Below, piece after piece: positions 22,961 to 33,910 of a DNA stretch of 64,000 bases; positions within the stretch are counted from its first letter, which is position 1; the number at the start of each line of letters is the position of its first letter. The notes beneath the pieces were generated by a model that saw only the letters and a program-made list of their open reading frames with translations, searched no databases and was not told where the DNA came from. The position numbers were made by a program, and so were the translations under genes. Source of the stretch: Flammulina velutipes. Its lineage: Eukaryota; Basidiomycota; Agaricomycetes; Agaricales; Physalacriaceae. The stretch spans positions 1,116,001 to 1,180,000 of the forward strand of contig CM022376.1 in the NCBI GenBank assembly GCA_011800155.1, in the 5' to 3' direction.

Positions 22961-23334
22961 CAGTTACGGCGAAAACTGATGCACCCTCCCAAATCGGGTA
23001 ATCTAGTGATGCCGCCACATTCCTGTTGCTTGCGTTAGCCTGAGTGTTCGCTGCTGTAATTAGTGAATGTAAAAGAATCATACTGGCAAAAGACTAACGG
23101 AAAAATCTCCCAAAATATGCTTCAAATATGCTGTACAGCACATAAATCAATGGAATGGGATCTGGCTATTCTGAGCAAAGAATCACTGGAATTTTCTCAT
23201 TTTTTTCTTTCAGATATACACTATCATGTACCTATAGCTATTCCATACACCCTCAGGCTAAGGCAAGCAACAGGAATGTGGCGGCATCACTGGATTACCC
23301 GATTTGGGGGGTGCATCAGTTTTCGCCGTAACTG
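22961..23334. mobile_element. MITE with about 85-bp terminal inverted repeats and TA target duplication
   Basis: The left end reads CAGTTACGGCGAAAACTGAT and the right end is its complement. The arms match with few differences for about 80-85 bp (22961-23045 against 23250-23334) and enclose about 200 bp with no transposase. TA flanks both sides (22959-22960 and 23335-23336). CAGT ends plus a TA duplication are typical of Tc1/mariner-type elements, so this is best read as a non-autonomous mariner-like MITE lying just upstream of the F-box array. Confidence 0.8.
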
Positions 23335-23477
23335 TATATGTATATATCCGGCAGTGACCATGATTGCCTGCCGCAAACTTTCCTTTCCATAAACATCCAA
23401 CAGCGCTGAGCGCTGAACAGTTCAATACACGTTGGTAACGAGCGAGCTGGAAATCTCCATCGATAAAATCTCATCTC

Positions 23478-24190
23478 GATGGACAATAATCTGTCGGTCC
23501 TCGCAACGGGATATCGATGACCTACAATCCGCCATTCAGAATATCAAAACCGCCCTGCATCCCGTTCGCTCCCTCCCTCAAGATATCCTAGCCACCAGTT
23601 TCAAGTGGTACATCTCGCTGCCGGACGACCCCATCGTGGAGGACGACGACGATGGCTATGACTCGGTTGGACCTATGAACCCACTCTGGCAGCTCTCGTC
23701 CGTTTATCATCGGTGGCGGGATGTTGTTCTATCTTCGTCTCATATATGGTCGTTTATCTGCCTTCCCATAGTCGATTACGAGGGAGATAGCTCAAGCCTC
23801 CGTACTAGGACTACAAATCCAACGCTCCGGAAACGTTGAATTGGATGTCGCATTATTTGGCACTACTGCAAACCTCACTACTCGCGCATCCTTTATGCAG
23901 TTGAACTGTATTCTCCCGCTGTTACATAAGTTACTACTAGTACCACCAGACGATGGCATTCCAGCAATATCACAGGCTTCTATTCAACATTCGACTCATT
24001 CATGGGATGCCCGTTCGACAAACTTACCCGTCTCAAGGTCGAATTCAAATACTGCAGCCAAAATTGAGCTCATGTGTAGTCTTTAGAAGGACGAGTAAGA
24101 CACATCCTGCAATCATTACGCCACATTACGTCATCACTATCAAAGAGAGTCAATCTGCCTGCCGGGCTCTTGTTGTCCACCTGCGACCTA
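23478..24190 (+). pseudogene. F-box protein pseudogene (first unit of the array)
   Basis: It starts with a first-exon remnant (ATGGACAATAATCT at 23478), then jumps into the RDIDDLQSAIQNI and HPVRSLPQDILATSF region. About 60 codons present in the intact neighbours are missing. The F-box and VYHRWRDVVLSS segments follow. The frame then shifts near 23800: NPTLRKR ends at a stop, and the true frame (LGLQIQRSGNVELDV) continues offset by one base. Similarity ends about half-way through the protein, around the IGCPF/KLTRL segment. Several independent breaks make it non-functional. Confidence 0.8.
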
Positions 24191-24218
24191 CTTATTTGTT
24201 CAAAGAAACTTGGTGGAA
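24110..24218 (+). repeat. Upstream module shared by the F-box tandem genes, copy 1
   Basis: It contains ACGCCACATTACGTCATC at about 24118 followed by TGCCTGCCG at about 24156, ending at the next F-box start. The same pair in the same order precedes the genes at 26171 and 28083, so the duplicated unit includes promoter DNA. Confidence 0.6.
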
Positions 24219-25805
24219 ATGGACGATACGTGAGTCTTTTGCTTTCTCACCAAGGACTGAGTCTTGACCGAGTATCATCTACATAGTGCGAAAGCGACTC
24301 CTTGCTCTGTCTGTGCGTTCCACGCCATAGATATAGCCCCTAGACTAGCATTGGACGCACATCTTCTTGTCAGCAACGACGCTCCAGCGTTTACAGACGC
24401 CTCGACATTGAAATCCGACCTGCTCAATCTCCGTCGCACTCTATCACAGATCACCTGTAACATCTCGCAAGCGGAGGACGAAGTCGCCCATATGAAGACT
24501 CAACGGGATGATATCCACTCCGCCATTCGTAACATCGAAACTGTCCTGCATCCCGTTCGCTCGCTCCCTCAAGACATCCTGGCCGCCATTTTCAGATCAG
24601 GCATTCCACAAGTTCCACTACCAGAGTCTCCGGACGTGGAGGACGAGGATTACGACTCGATTGGACCATTGAATCCTCTATGGGCACTCTCATCCGTTTG
24701 TCGTCGGTGGCGGAATATCACACTGTCTTCCCCACGCATCTGGTCATTTATCTCCCTTGTCATGGACAATTACGAGGAGAAACCTTTAGACTCCTTACTT
24801 TTTAGGCTAGGCCTACAAATCCAACGCTCAGGAAACGTAGAACTGGATGTTGAACTATGTGACGCCAACAATTATAGCGATCCCGACGTGATTGTCTTGC
24901 AGGAAAAGTGTGTCCTCCCGTTGCTGCACACCACCACCAGGCGATGGTCTTCCTTCAAGAGCACATGCTACAAGCCCGTCCTCGACTCTTTCATAGGATG
25001 CTCGTTCGAGCGACTCACACACCTCGGAATTTCTTTGAGGAAACCCAAGGACGTAGGCGATGCTGTCACTTGCTTTAGACATGCGCCGCACATTCAATAT
25101 GTCGACACAAATTATGGAGATATCGAATTGCTATGGCGCGGTGTAGCATCATACAATTGTGATGTTCCGGGTCTGATGAACATCCCCAAGATGGCGTCGT
25201 CTCTGCACGAATTAACCATTTTCGGTGGTATGAACACCGGGCGACCTGCACCGTCATTGGTCCTACCAACATTGACGCGGCTGACCCTCCACGCATTCTC
25301 GCACTCAGGTACGTTAGAGACACCTGCCCTACGTACACTCTGCTTGGACTTTGGCTTCTATGGTCCTTTGGCATTTCCCGGCTTTCGTCGACCTCCTACC
25401 TGTCTGAAGAATATTTCTGTGATTACCGCTCTGCCGGAAGGGATCCGGATTGCTGAATTGATTGCGTTCTTGGGGGGGACGGCGCATGCTACTGCCCTCT
25501 TTCTGCACAGTGGCGCCGTGACGGATGAGGTGCTTGTCGCTCTTCATCTCGTTGACGAGCCAGAACAATCTCCGCCGCTCCTTCCAGAGCTGGAAAGCTT
25601 GAGACTCACATCCAAGACGATAATGGAACATTGTGATAGGGTGATCACATTGGTGGACTCTCGGCCTGCCATCGAGGAGCTGCAGGTGATTGGAGATTTG
25701 GACAATGATTGGCCAGAGGATGAGAGGGACTTCGAAGGTGCAGAGAGATGGAGAGATTTCTGCGCCCGAATGAGAGTGATACACGTCCTTGACAATGCTT
25801 TTTGA
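24219..25805 (+). CDS. F-box protein, array member 1
   Basis: Exon 1 is only 11 nt (24219-24229, ATG GAC GAT AC). After a 57-bp intron exon 2 runs 24287-25805 (509 aa). It has a Cys-pair motif near the start (PCSVCAFH), a heptad-like helix (LNLRRTLSQITCNISQAEDE), the F-box-like segment HPVRSLPQDILAAIF with SSVCRRWRNITLSSPRIW at about residues 105-165, then Leu-rich-repeat-like sequence to a conserved end (RVIHVLDNAF). F-box proteins of this layout are presumed SCF ubiquitin ligase substrate receptors. The large open frame begins at a TTG inside the intron, so the 11-nt exon decides the start; the same structure in four relatives supports it. Confidence 0.85.
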
Positions 25806-26170
25806 CTATTGGTTGTAATGTCATAATGTTATACATGTTTTCTCATATTGGAGCGGAATTCAAGCACCGCCAATGCCTAGGGCAACACCTGGGAAAGTAT
25901 CTCACCTTTACCACATATCGCAGTTCAGATTTAGACAGTACATTTGAGCTTATGGGAAGGCTCTAGAGGGACAAACAAGACGACAACCTCAAATATAAAC
26001 TTCAATCAATACGCCACATTATGTCATCTGGCCAAGATGCCTGCCGCATATTCATCATAACGTTCCTTTCCAACGCTCAACGTTGAGTGCTGAGCGCTGA
26101 GCATTCAACCAATACGCGCCCCGGTATCGTCTAATAACACGGGAATACCATTTGAACAAATTCGCCGAAA
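25806..26170 (+). repeat. Inter-F-box spacer with shared upstream module, copy 2
   Basis: It holds the 3' flank of member 1 and then the promoter module: ACGCCACATTATGTCATC at 26011 and CTGCCGCA at 26041. A GCGCTGAGC-containing stretch, also seen before the pseudogene at 23.4 kb, precedes the ATG. No separate gene. Confidence 0.6.
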
Positions 26171-27751
26171 ATGAACAATACTCTGTGGGTCCTTTCCTAT
26201 TTCACCAAGCACCTTGACCAAGTTTTTATACATAGTTCAGAAAAAACTCCATGCCCCTTCTGCGACTTCAACGCCGTAGAAACAACACCCGGACTAGCAT
26301 TGGATACGCGTCTTCTGGTCAGCAACGACCCTCCGACCTTCCCAGACGCGTTCACGTTGAAATCCAACCTGCTCGATCTCCGTCGCACTCTATCGCAGGT
26401 CATATCTACCATCTCGCAAATGGAGGCTGAAGTCATCCGTATGAAGGCGCAACGAGACGACCTACGCTCCGCCATACATGATCTCGAAACCGTCCTGCAT
26501 CCTGTTCGTTCTCTCCCTCATGATATCCTAGTCACCATCTTCAAATCGGGCATTCCACAATTTTCACTACCAGAGTCTCCGGACGAGGAATACGAGGAAT
26601 ACGATTCGATTGGACCCTTGAATCCGCTATGGGCACTCTCATCCGTTTGTCGTCGGTGGCGGAATATCACGCTGTCTTCTCCGTGCATATGGTCGTTTAT
26701 CTCCCTTGTCATGGACAATTACGAGGAGGAGCCTCTCGTCTCCCTACTTTTCAGGCTAGGGCTGCAAATACGACGCTCAGGAAACGTAGAATTGGACGTT
26801 GTGTTATGTGATGCTGACGATATCATCAATCCCGACGTAACTTCGCTACAGGAAAAATGTGTCCTCCCGTTGTTGCATACCACCACCGGGCGATGGTCTT
26901 CCTTGAAGATCATATGCTTTAAACCCGTCCTCGATTCATTCATAGGATGCCCGTTCGACAAACTTACTCGCCTCGGTATTTCTTTGAGAAACTCCGAGGA
27001 CATAGACGGTGCTATCACTTGTTTTCGACATGCGCCGCACATTCAACAGGTCGACACAAATTATGGAAACGTCGAGTTGCCTTGGGAGGGTATTGTGTCG
27101 TACGATTGTGATGGTCGAGGTCTAGCGAACATTCCCAAGATGGCGTCGTCTCTGCGAGAGTTGACCATTCTTACCGGTATGACCACCAACTGGCAACCCT
27201 TGGTCCTACCAGCTTTAACGCGGCTGACCCTTATTGTATTCTCTCCGTCGTTGTCAGACATGCTGGAGACACCTGCCCTGCACACACTCTGCTTGGACTT
27301 TGGGAACTCGGACACAGTTTTATATCCCCAATTTCGCCAATCTCCTACCTGCCTGAAGAACGTTTCTGTTACCAATGTGAACTGGAACCGGGTCGCTTCG
27401 GAAATAATTGTGTTCTTGGAAGTGACGGTGCATGTCACTGCCCTCTTTTTGAACTTCTCCGCCGCGACGGATAAGGTGCTTCTCGCTCTTCATCCCATTG
27501 ACGAGCCGGAACGAACTACGCCGCTCCTTCCAAAGCTGAAAAGCTTGAGGCTCGAGTCGCTGACAGTAGCGGTTCATTACAAGAGAGTAATTGCGCTGGT
27601 GGACTCTCGGCCTGCCATTGAGGAGCTGTGGGTGATTGGAGATATGGACCGTGTTTGGCCAGAAGATGAGAGGGAGCAGGAAGAGGCGGACATATGGAGA
27701 GATTTCTGCAGCCGAATTAGAGTGATGCACGTCCTCGAGAATCATTTTTGA
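26171..27751 (+). CDS. F-box protein, array member 2
   Basis: Exon 1 is 14 nt (26171-26184); the 51-bp intron is a multiple of three, so the frame also reads through without splicing. Spliced exons 26171-26184 and 26236-27751 encode 509 aa, the same length as member 1. Splicing is favoured because relatives need it and because it removes a variable insert. Features: PCPFCDF Cys pair, LLDLRRTLSQVISTISQ helix, F-box segment HPVRSLPHDILVTIF with SSVCRRWRNITLSSPCIW, then Leu-rich sequence to RVMHVLENHF. It is close to member 1 throughout, consistent with recent tandem duplication. Presumed SCF adaptor; substrate unknown. Confidence 0.85.
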   Translation: MNNTLWVLSYFTKHLDQVFIHSSEKTPCPFCDFNAVETTPGLALDTRLLVSNDPPTFPDAFTLKSNLLDLRRTLSQVISTISQMEAEVIRMKAQRDDLRSAIHDLETVLHPVRSLPHDILVTIFKSGIPQFSLPESPDEEYEEYDSIGPLNPLWALSSVCRRWRNITLSSPCIWSFISLVMDNYEEEPLVSLLFRLGLQIRRSGNVELDVVLCDADDIINPDVTSLQEKCVLPLLHTTTGRWSSLKIICFKPVLDSFIGCPFDKLTRLGISLRNSEDIDGAITCFRHAPHIQQVDTNYGNVELPWEGIVSYDCDGRGLANIPKMASSLRELTILTGMTTNWQPLVLPALTRLTLIVFSPSLSDMLETPALHTLCLDFGNSDTVLYPQFRQSPTCLKNVSVTNVNWNRVASEIIVFLEVTVHVTALFLNFSAATDKVLLALHPIDEPERTTPLLPKLKSLRLESLTVAVHYKRVIALVDSRPAIEELWVIGDMDRVWPEDEREQEEADIWRDFCSRIRVMHVLENHF

Positions 27752-28082
27752 CTATTGGCTGTACTGTTGTAATGCTTTATATATATTTTCTACTCTGCGG
27801 TGTGGCGTGGCTCTTACTGGTTGAAGCTTGGCTGATGTCTAGAGCAATACCAGGTAAAGTATCGTAAATACCTCAGCCCCAGTTTGGCCAGTAAACTTGA
27901 TCTTATGTGAAGGTTTTACAAGATAAACTTCAGTCAATACGCCACATTATGTCATCACTCTTCAGGTCAATGTGCCTGCCGCATGTTCATGTTCAACGTT
28001 CAACCATTACTTACTGAACGCCAACTTAGACCAATACGCGACGATATTGTCCAGCTATTAGGAAACATAGGTTTCGCGGAAG
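27752..28082 (+). repeat. Inter-F-box spacer with shared upstream module, copy 3
   Basis: It contains TGTGGCGTGG at 27801, then ACGCCACATTATGTCATC at about 27939 and TGCCTGCCGCA at about 27973, ending at the ATG of member 3. No separate gene seen. Confidence 0.6.
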
Positions 28083-29654
28083 ATGAATCATAATTCGTGG
28101 GGCCTTTACTTTTCCATCAAGGAATGTACTTATCTTAACCGTGTTCTATGTAGTTCAAGCGAAACTGCTTCGCGTCCCATATGCTCGTTCCATACGACAG
28201 ACACCTCCAGACCAGCATTGGATGCACATCTTCTTGTCAGTAACGACCCTCCAGCCTCTACAGACGCGTTCACGTTAAAATCTAATCTGCTCGACCTTCG
28301 TCACACTCTCGCACAGGCGGAGGCCCGTATGGATATGGATGCCATACGATCTGCCATCCATGACATCGAAATCGTCCTGCATCCCGTTCGTTCACTCCCT
28401 CAAGACATCTTGGCCACCATCTTCGAGCGGTGCATGACACTACCGGACGACGTCGTTGTGGTGTGTGCGGTGTATGACTCGCTCGGACCTAAGAACCCAA
28501 TATGGACACTCTCATCTGTTTGTCGTCGGTGGCGGGACATAATTCTGGCTTCGCCGCGCATGTGGTCGTTTATCTGCATTAACATGTTCGAATACATGGA
28601 GAACCCTGGCGGCCTAGCATATACACCTTCGCGACTGGGACTACAGATTCAACGCTCCGGAAACGTTGAAATGGATGTCGCCCTTTTTAACCCACCTAAA
28701 AGAGGCGATCATTACCCATCGTCCCTTGTCCTTCCGCTATGTCTCCTTCCGTTGTTATGTCCTACTACCCAACGATGGCGTTCCTTCCGCATTAGAGGCC
28801 TCTACTCAACATTCGACTCATTTATAGGATGCTCGTTCGAAAAACTAACTCGTCTCACGATTTCCCGGGACAGCGAGGCAAATAGCGGGGATCGAATCAT
28901 CACTTGTTTTCGACATGCGCCACACATTCAACATTTCGGCACAAATTATGGAAATGTCGAGTTGTTGTGGGATGGCATAGCATCGTACGATTGCGATAAT
29001 ACAGGTCTAGCGAACATTCCCAAGATAGCGGCCTCTCTGCGAAGGTTGACGGTTTCGTGCGGTGTGAGCGCTGACCGGTGGCGACCTGCGGCACCATTGG
29101 TTTTACCAATGTTAACGCGGTTGCATATCGTCGCAAGCTCGCCCATCCCCATACAATCATCACCCATAGACATGCTGGAGACACCTGCCCTACATACACT
29201 CTGCTTGATCTACAGGCACTCGATCAGAGTTCTATTTCCCCACTTTCGTCGATCTCTTACCTGCCTAAAGAACATTGCTGTCATCGAGGCGAGCAGGATT
29301 CGGGTCGCTGAATTCATTACGTTCTTGGAAGGGCTGGTGGGTGTCACTGCCCTCTTTCTGGACAATTCCGGTGCGACGGCTGAGGTGCTTGCCACTCTTC
29401 GTCCAGGGACGGCAGAAACATTGCTGCTCCTGCCAGAGCTGAAAAGCTTGAGGCTTGAGCCTGGGACAATAAAGAGATGTTGTGATGCGGTGATCGAATT
29501 GGTGGACTCTCGGCCTGGCATCGAGGAGTTGTGGGTGGTTGGAGATTTGGACAAAGATTGGCGCGAAGGTGAGCGGGATCCCGGAGAGGCTGATAGATGG
29601 AGAGATTTCTACTCACGAACGAGGGTGATACACGTCCTTGAGAATGACTTCTAA
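28083..29654 (+). CDS. F-box protein, array member 3 (left arm of inverted duplication)
   Basis: Exons 28083-28096 (14 nt) and 28154-29654 encode 504 aa. The intron is 57 bp, in frame if unspliced, and is assigned from the relatives. Motifs: RPICSFHTTDTSRPALD, HPVRSLPQDILATIF, SSVCRRWRDIILASPRMW, and a C-terminal RVIHVLENDF. It lacks part of the coiled helix present in members 1 and 2 (AEARMDMDAIRSA instead). Its closest relative here is the minus-strand gene at 35000-36540, its partner in the inverted duplication. Presumed SCF substrate receptor. Confidence 0.85.
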   Translation: MNHNSWGLYFSIKECTYLNRVLCSSSETASRPICSFHTTDTSRPALDAHLLVSNDPPASTDAFTLKSNLLDLRHTLAQAEARMDMDAIRSAIHDIEIVLHPVRSLPQDILATIFERCMTLPDDVVVVCAVYDSLGPKNPIWTLSSVCRRWRDIILASPRMWSFICINMFEYMENPGGLAYTPSRLGLQIQRSGNVEMDVALFNPPKRGDHYPSSLVLPLCLLPLLCPTTQRWRSFRIRGLYSTFDSFIGCSFEKLTRLTISRDSEANSGDRIITCFRHAPHIQHFGTNYGNVELLWDGIASYDCDNTGLANIPKIAASLRRLTVSCGVSADRWRPAAPLVLPMLTRLHIVASSPIPIQSSPIDMLETPALHTLCLIYRHSIRVLFPHFRRSLTCLKNIAVIEASRIRVAEFITFLEGLVGVTALFLDNSGATAEVLATLRPGTAETLLLLPELKSLRLEPGTIKRCCDAVIELVDSRPGIEELWVVGDLDKDWREGERDPGEADRWRDFYSRTRVIHVLENDF

Positions 29655-29866
29655 CTACTTACTATAAGTCTACTCGAGCGTTACAGAGAAGTACATGTGT
29701 GGCGTAGTGTAAAATCGGTATTAAACTGGAATGTAGATCATATTTATAATGGGCTAATGCCTTTGGTCAAACACCTGGGAAGGATCTTGTGTGAGGTTGA
29801 AGAAAAAGTTGTACTACAGCAGCTCGGATTCTAGCTTTCGGTCAATCGTGATGACATATCCGGGTC

Positions 29867-30829
29867 ATGGCGACCTTGGCCACTGACCACCACGATCTCT
29901 GCTTAGCATGTTGCTCCTCCCTCCCTGCTAAAGCGGTCTCTGAAAATGTCTTCACTACTCAATGCTGCAACCGTTCTATCTGTTCACAATGTGTCACTTC
30001 GAATCCTCGCTTAGCTAGATACAATCCCTGTCTTGCTTGTCTGGGCGGAGTTGGTGTCATTGCTGCTGGGAATAATCCAGCTGTCGGGGATAATATTGAC
30101 GGGTCGGTCCGTGATGAAGATAACTTTGTGCTTGGAGATGACGAGGACGAGGAAGGGGATGGGGATGCGCCACCTGCGTATCTGGCAGTCTCAGTAACTC
30201 GATCGAATGATCCAGGAGTGAAAGATCATGGACCTACCGACAAAGCTACTCCCCATCGTTACTACATCCAACGCTCGGATACTCTACAAGGGATTGCTTT
30301 GCGCTTTGGTCTCAATGTTAGATTTCGCCAGATTCATATATATCTACTCAGATCCTGATATGTTCTATAGGGAAGGGAGATATGTAGTCTAAACAATCTC
30401 CCTCAGAGCACGCTCTCGGTGACGCCTCGCATTCTCCACACGCGGGATAGCATACTTCTCCCTCCGAGTGCCAAAGCTTCCTTGTAAGGCATGCTTCCTT
30501 TCGGCTCTGTACTATTTGGTCTGAGGCTGTTCAGTACAGATCTCAACGAGCCATCTGCTGAAGAGCAGCGCGAGCGAGAAGCCCGGCGCGCAGAGAAACG
30601 CCTGCAGGTCCTCACGAAGGAGGCGGACTGGCGTATTGCGCGTGCGTACGTATCCGTATCTGATCCTGCGCACTCTTACGAGGAAGGGAAAAAGCCCGCT
30701 GGCCTTGAGGCGCGCGCTTTGGATCGATATTTGGACGACGATGAGTGGGAGAGGCGGGCAGGCAAGCCGTGCATACAGGGATTTCCGTATTTCCAGCAGA
30801 AAGCAAGTTCGCCATGGAAGATGTGGTGA
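29867..30829 (+). CDS. LysM-domain protein with N-terminal Cys-rich zinc-binding region
   Basis: Exons 29867-30316, 30371-30483 and 30535-30829 encode 285 aa. Residues about 12-60 hold a Cys-rich pattern (CLACC, TTQCCNRSICSQC, NPCLACLGG) like a zinc ribbon or RING-like fold. A long acidic linker (DDEDEEGDGD) follows. Residues about 130-186 form one LysM domain (HRYYIQRSDTLQGIALRFGLN at its start, SILLPPSAK at its end) assembled across the first intron. The C-terminus is Arg/Glu-rich (EEQREREARRAEKR) and ends PYFQQK plus a short tail. It has no signal peptide, so it should be intracellular, unlike chitin-binding LysM effectors. A damaged inverted copy lies at 33911-34787. Confidence 0.85.
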
Positions 30830-30966
30830 AGGGGGTTGTTAACGTTAGTGATAAGTTATGAAGAAGGGCAGAGTAATATGTAAAAGCGCAAATGAACGGT
30901 AACGGAAAGAGCAACGAATGATCGGAAGCAAAGGAATACTTACCTCAACTGGATGCCACCACCACC

Positions 30967-33354
30967 ATGGCCAAAGCAGCGACACTCACCCAGAAACGAT
31001 TCAAACCACCGACGCTCAACTTGGCGCAGCACATAATACCAGTCACCGCCATCCAGATAGAGACAGAGTCGCCAATATTCGTCAACGATGTCGAAGTTGA
31101 CGACGACGACGACGACGACGATGAGATGCTCAAGCTCGACTCGGCCAATGCTTCCCCCCTTCATTCACCGTTGCCCCCCATGCTCTCCGACGACGACGCA
31201 GCCGACATCAACAAGGACCTCGCAGCGTTGGAGCAGCTACGGCGCAGCGTCCAGAAGAACCTCCGTCTGCGGCCCATTCGTTCCAACACGAACCTCTCAG
31301 CAAAGATGCGGTTGGCAGCAGGCTCGCCGTTCTCCATAACGAGCCCAGCGTCGAGCACGGCGTCGTCCTACTTTACGCCGCTGTCCGACACCCGATCCTC
31401 GCCAACGACGAGCTCGTCCGACTCGCGCTCGCCATCGCCATCTCCATCGCCCAAGTCGTCGCTAAACCCATCCCCGACGGCCGTGGATGCTAGGTCTCTC
31501 TATTCCCGCTTGACGTCGCCGACACGTCCGCTCGTCATCGATACTCGTCCGCTGCCAGCCCATCTGTCGTTTCACATCGCGCACAGCATCCCGATAGCCA
31601 TTCCGTCGCTCATTCTCAAACGGTGTCGGAAGCCAGGCGGCGGATTCACATCTCTTGATTCCTTGCGCCAGTTCATTACGACGGAGGAAGGCAAGCGCGA
31701 CTGGGACGAGCTTATGCGCCCTGGTGGACTGTGGGACGGCGACGTTGTCGTGTACGACGAGGAGATGGACGTGCGCGACCGCGATAACCTGTCTGTGCCG
31801 GCGTGGGCGCTGTTGCCAGTGATCCAGGCGTTGCTCAGCTTTGGCACGGCTGACTATCTGCTTGGAGGGATCGGCTCTGCTGGGCATGACCCTGATCTCG
31901 AAACGCTAATAGTATCAGACACAAAGGCTGCTGACCTCGGCGGGAGGGCCGGAAATGGTGTGTTTCAGCTGGACACATACCAGCCCTTCCATCCGAAATC
32001 CAGTCTCCAGGTCGAAATTGCTTCCCAGCCTCCTCCCCTCTCTCCACTGCCTATCATGTCCTCAGTTATGTCTGGCGGTGCGCGAATAACAAAACACGCA
32101 GATCCAAATTCGACGCTACTCAATATTATGGATGTTACTCCTTCACCACCGCCTTCACAAGCTGGTTTCCGACGTCCTCCTCCTCCGCAGCGACGGCCGA
32201 GTGCACCAAATCTACGTCGAATAGACACAAAGTCTGCAGAGCGCCTCAACCCGGTCCCAAAACTACAGGTCCGCACGGTTCCTATAAAATCAGCCACCCT
32301 GGCCGTTCCTCCACAGTCCCTCCACGGTGGTCCCCCGTCCCCCTCCCATCTCAACTTGTCCTACTCCAACCACAATACTCCTCCTTCATCTGCGTGGGCA
32401 ATGTCACCCACATCCCCAGCCGATATCTATTCCGCCTATTTCACGCCTCCACATACGCCCACAGCGAATAACAGGTTTCCCAGTGGCCTTCCCTCTGCAC
32501 CCCCTACCGCCCGCCCAGACGACGCTCCGACGACGGAGGAGCCGTTTACCTTTTCCGTCAGCACCATCCTTCCAGGCTTCCTCTTCCTCGGCTCAGAGCT
32601 TACGTCTCCCGAGCATGTTAAAGAGCTCAAGGCACTGGGTGTTCGTCGTATCCTGAACATCGCCGCGGAGTGTGAAGACGAGCTCAACCTCAACAAAATA
32701 TTCGAGCGCTATGTCAAGATTCCGATGCGAGATACTGTCGAGGAGGACGGCATTGCGAGGGGCGTACGAGAAGTTTGTGAGATTCTTGGTAGGTTTTGAC
32801 TTTTGGTTCCTGATTAGTGTACTCATCTTTGTTATTCAGACGATGCGCGGTTACATTCCGCACCGACTTACGTGCATTGCAAAGCTGGCAAGTCGCGCAG
32901 CGTGACTGCAGTCATCGCCTATTTGATTCACGCCAACCACTGGACGTTATCGCGCGCCTACCAATTCGTGCTTGAGCGTCGAAAGGGGATCTCGCCAAAT
33001 ATTGGGTTCGTGAGTGAGCTAATGACGTTTGAGGAGGAGGAATTGGGAGGCAAGTCGAATGGGGTGCAACCGCCGAATACAGCAAATGAGGAGGTGTCTA
33101 TGGGTGGGCGACGTGGTGGGCATGTACGGGAGAGTCTACCGCCTGAAGGGTTGATGAGCGCTGGTGGGTTGGAGTGGGGGCAGGGTCACGGGCTTGGGCA
33201 TGGTGGGGATGTGGCGCAGGAGATGGAGATTCGGGATGCGAATGGGCGGTATCGGCATGCGCGGCGTGCACCTGTCAATGAGAACACGCTGCAGCCTATG
33301 CGGAGGGTGAGTAAGGCTGGTCTGGAGAGCTCTCATGATCCCGATTCGGATTGA
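30967..33354 (+). CDS. Dual-specificity protein phosphatase with rhodanese-like domain (MAPK phosphatase type)
   Basis: Exons 30967-32788 and 32840-33354 encode 778 aa. The start ATG has a strong context (ACCACCATGG). The N-terminus carries a run of eight Asp residues and a long Ser/Pro-rich region. Residues about 178-308 look like a rhodanese/CDC25-like fold (RPLVIDTRPL through DYLLGGIGSA), as in MAP kinase phosphatases. The catalytic domain begins at about residue 525 (SVSTILPGFLFLGS) and carries the active site VHCKAGKSRSV with Cys about 621. Members of this family (yeast Msg5, fission yeast Pmp1) dephosphorylate MAP kinases. The gene sits in the spacer of a large inverted duplication but is itself single-copy and intact. 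Confidence 0.9.
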
Positions 33355-33910
33355 GGGCTGGTTGGGGTGTTAACTTATTGTGTTCTTTTTCTTGCTCTTG
33401 ATACCCATTACTTATCACCGCTTTTTTGGGAACTTGTGATTTACTTACTGACTACTATCTACGCCTTCGTTTTGACTATGTAGTGTATAGGCGACGAGTC
33501 ATTGGAAACATCGTTGTTCGTTTCCTTCATACTTTGGGAATGTTGAAACATTGGCTGTAAATAGGCGGTTCAAGCGGAATGCTCTGCTTGCCTATTACAA
33601 CGGTATGCATTTGGTGGAAGAGCGAACGAGTGCTGAGATATACATCTCCGATGTGCCCGTCCATCCAAATATTTACCTAGTGTGATGGAGTGTAACAGAA
33701 AGATCCCAACTGAATGCGCCACATCACGGAATCTTGGAAAGAGGCCGAAATCCCATTGACTGTATGGCATAGCCTCGGCCTTACGGAAGTTTGAGCTGCG
33801 CCACACATATATTAGGCATCTCATCCTGGAGAATATTGACTTGTCTTTCTGTCACCGTTCATTTATCTTTTACAGATTACTTTGCCCTTCTTCATAGCTT
33901 ATCACTAACG
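33355..33910. other. 3' flank of the phosphatase gene and end of right duplication arm
   Basis: No gene supported. TGCGCCACA words occur at about 33716 and 33797. From about 33855 the sequence is the reverse complement of the 3' flank of the LysM gene (30830-30903), marking the inner edge of the inverted duplication. Confidence 0.5.

Noticed and set aside
31103..31125. GAC triplet run taken as a microsatellite
   Set aside because: It is coding: the run of Asp residues in the phosphatase N-terminus.
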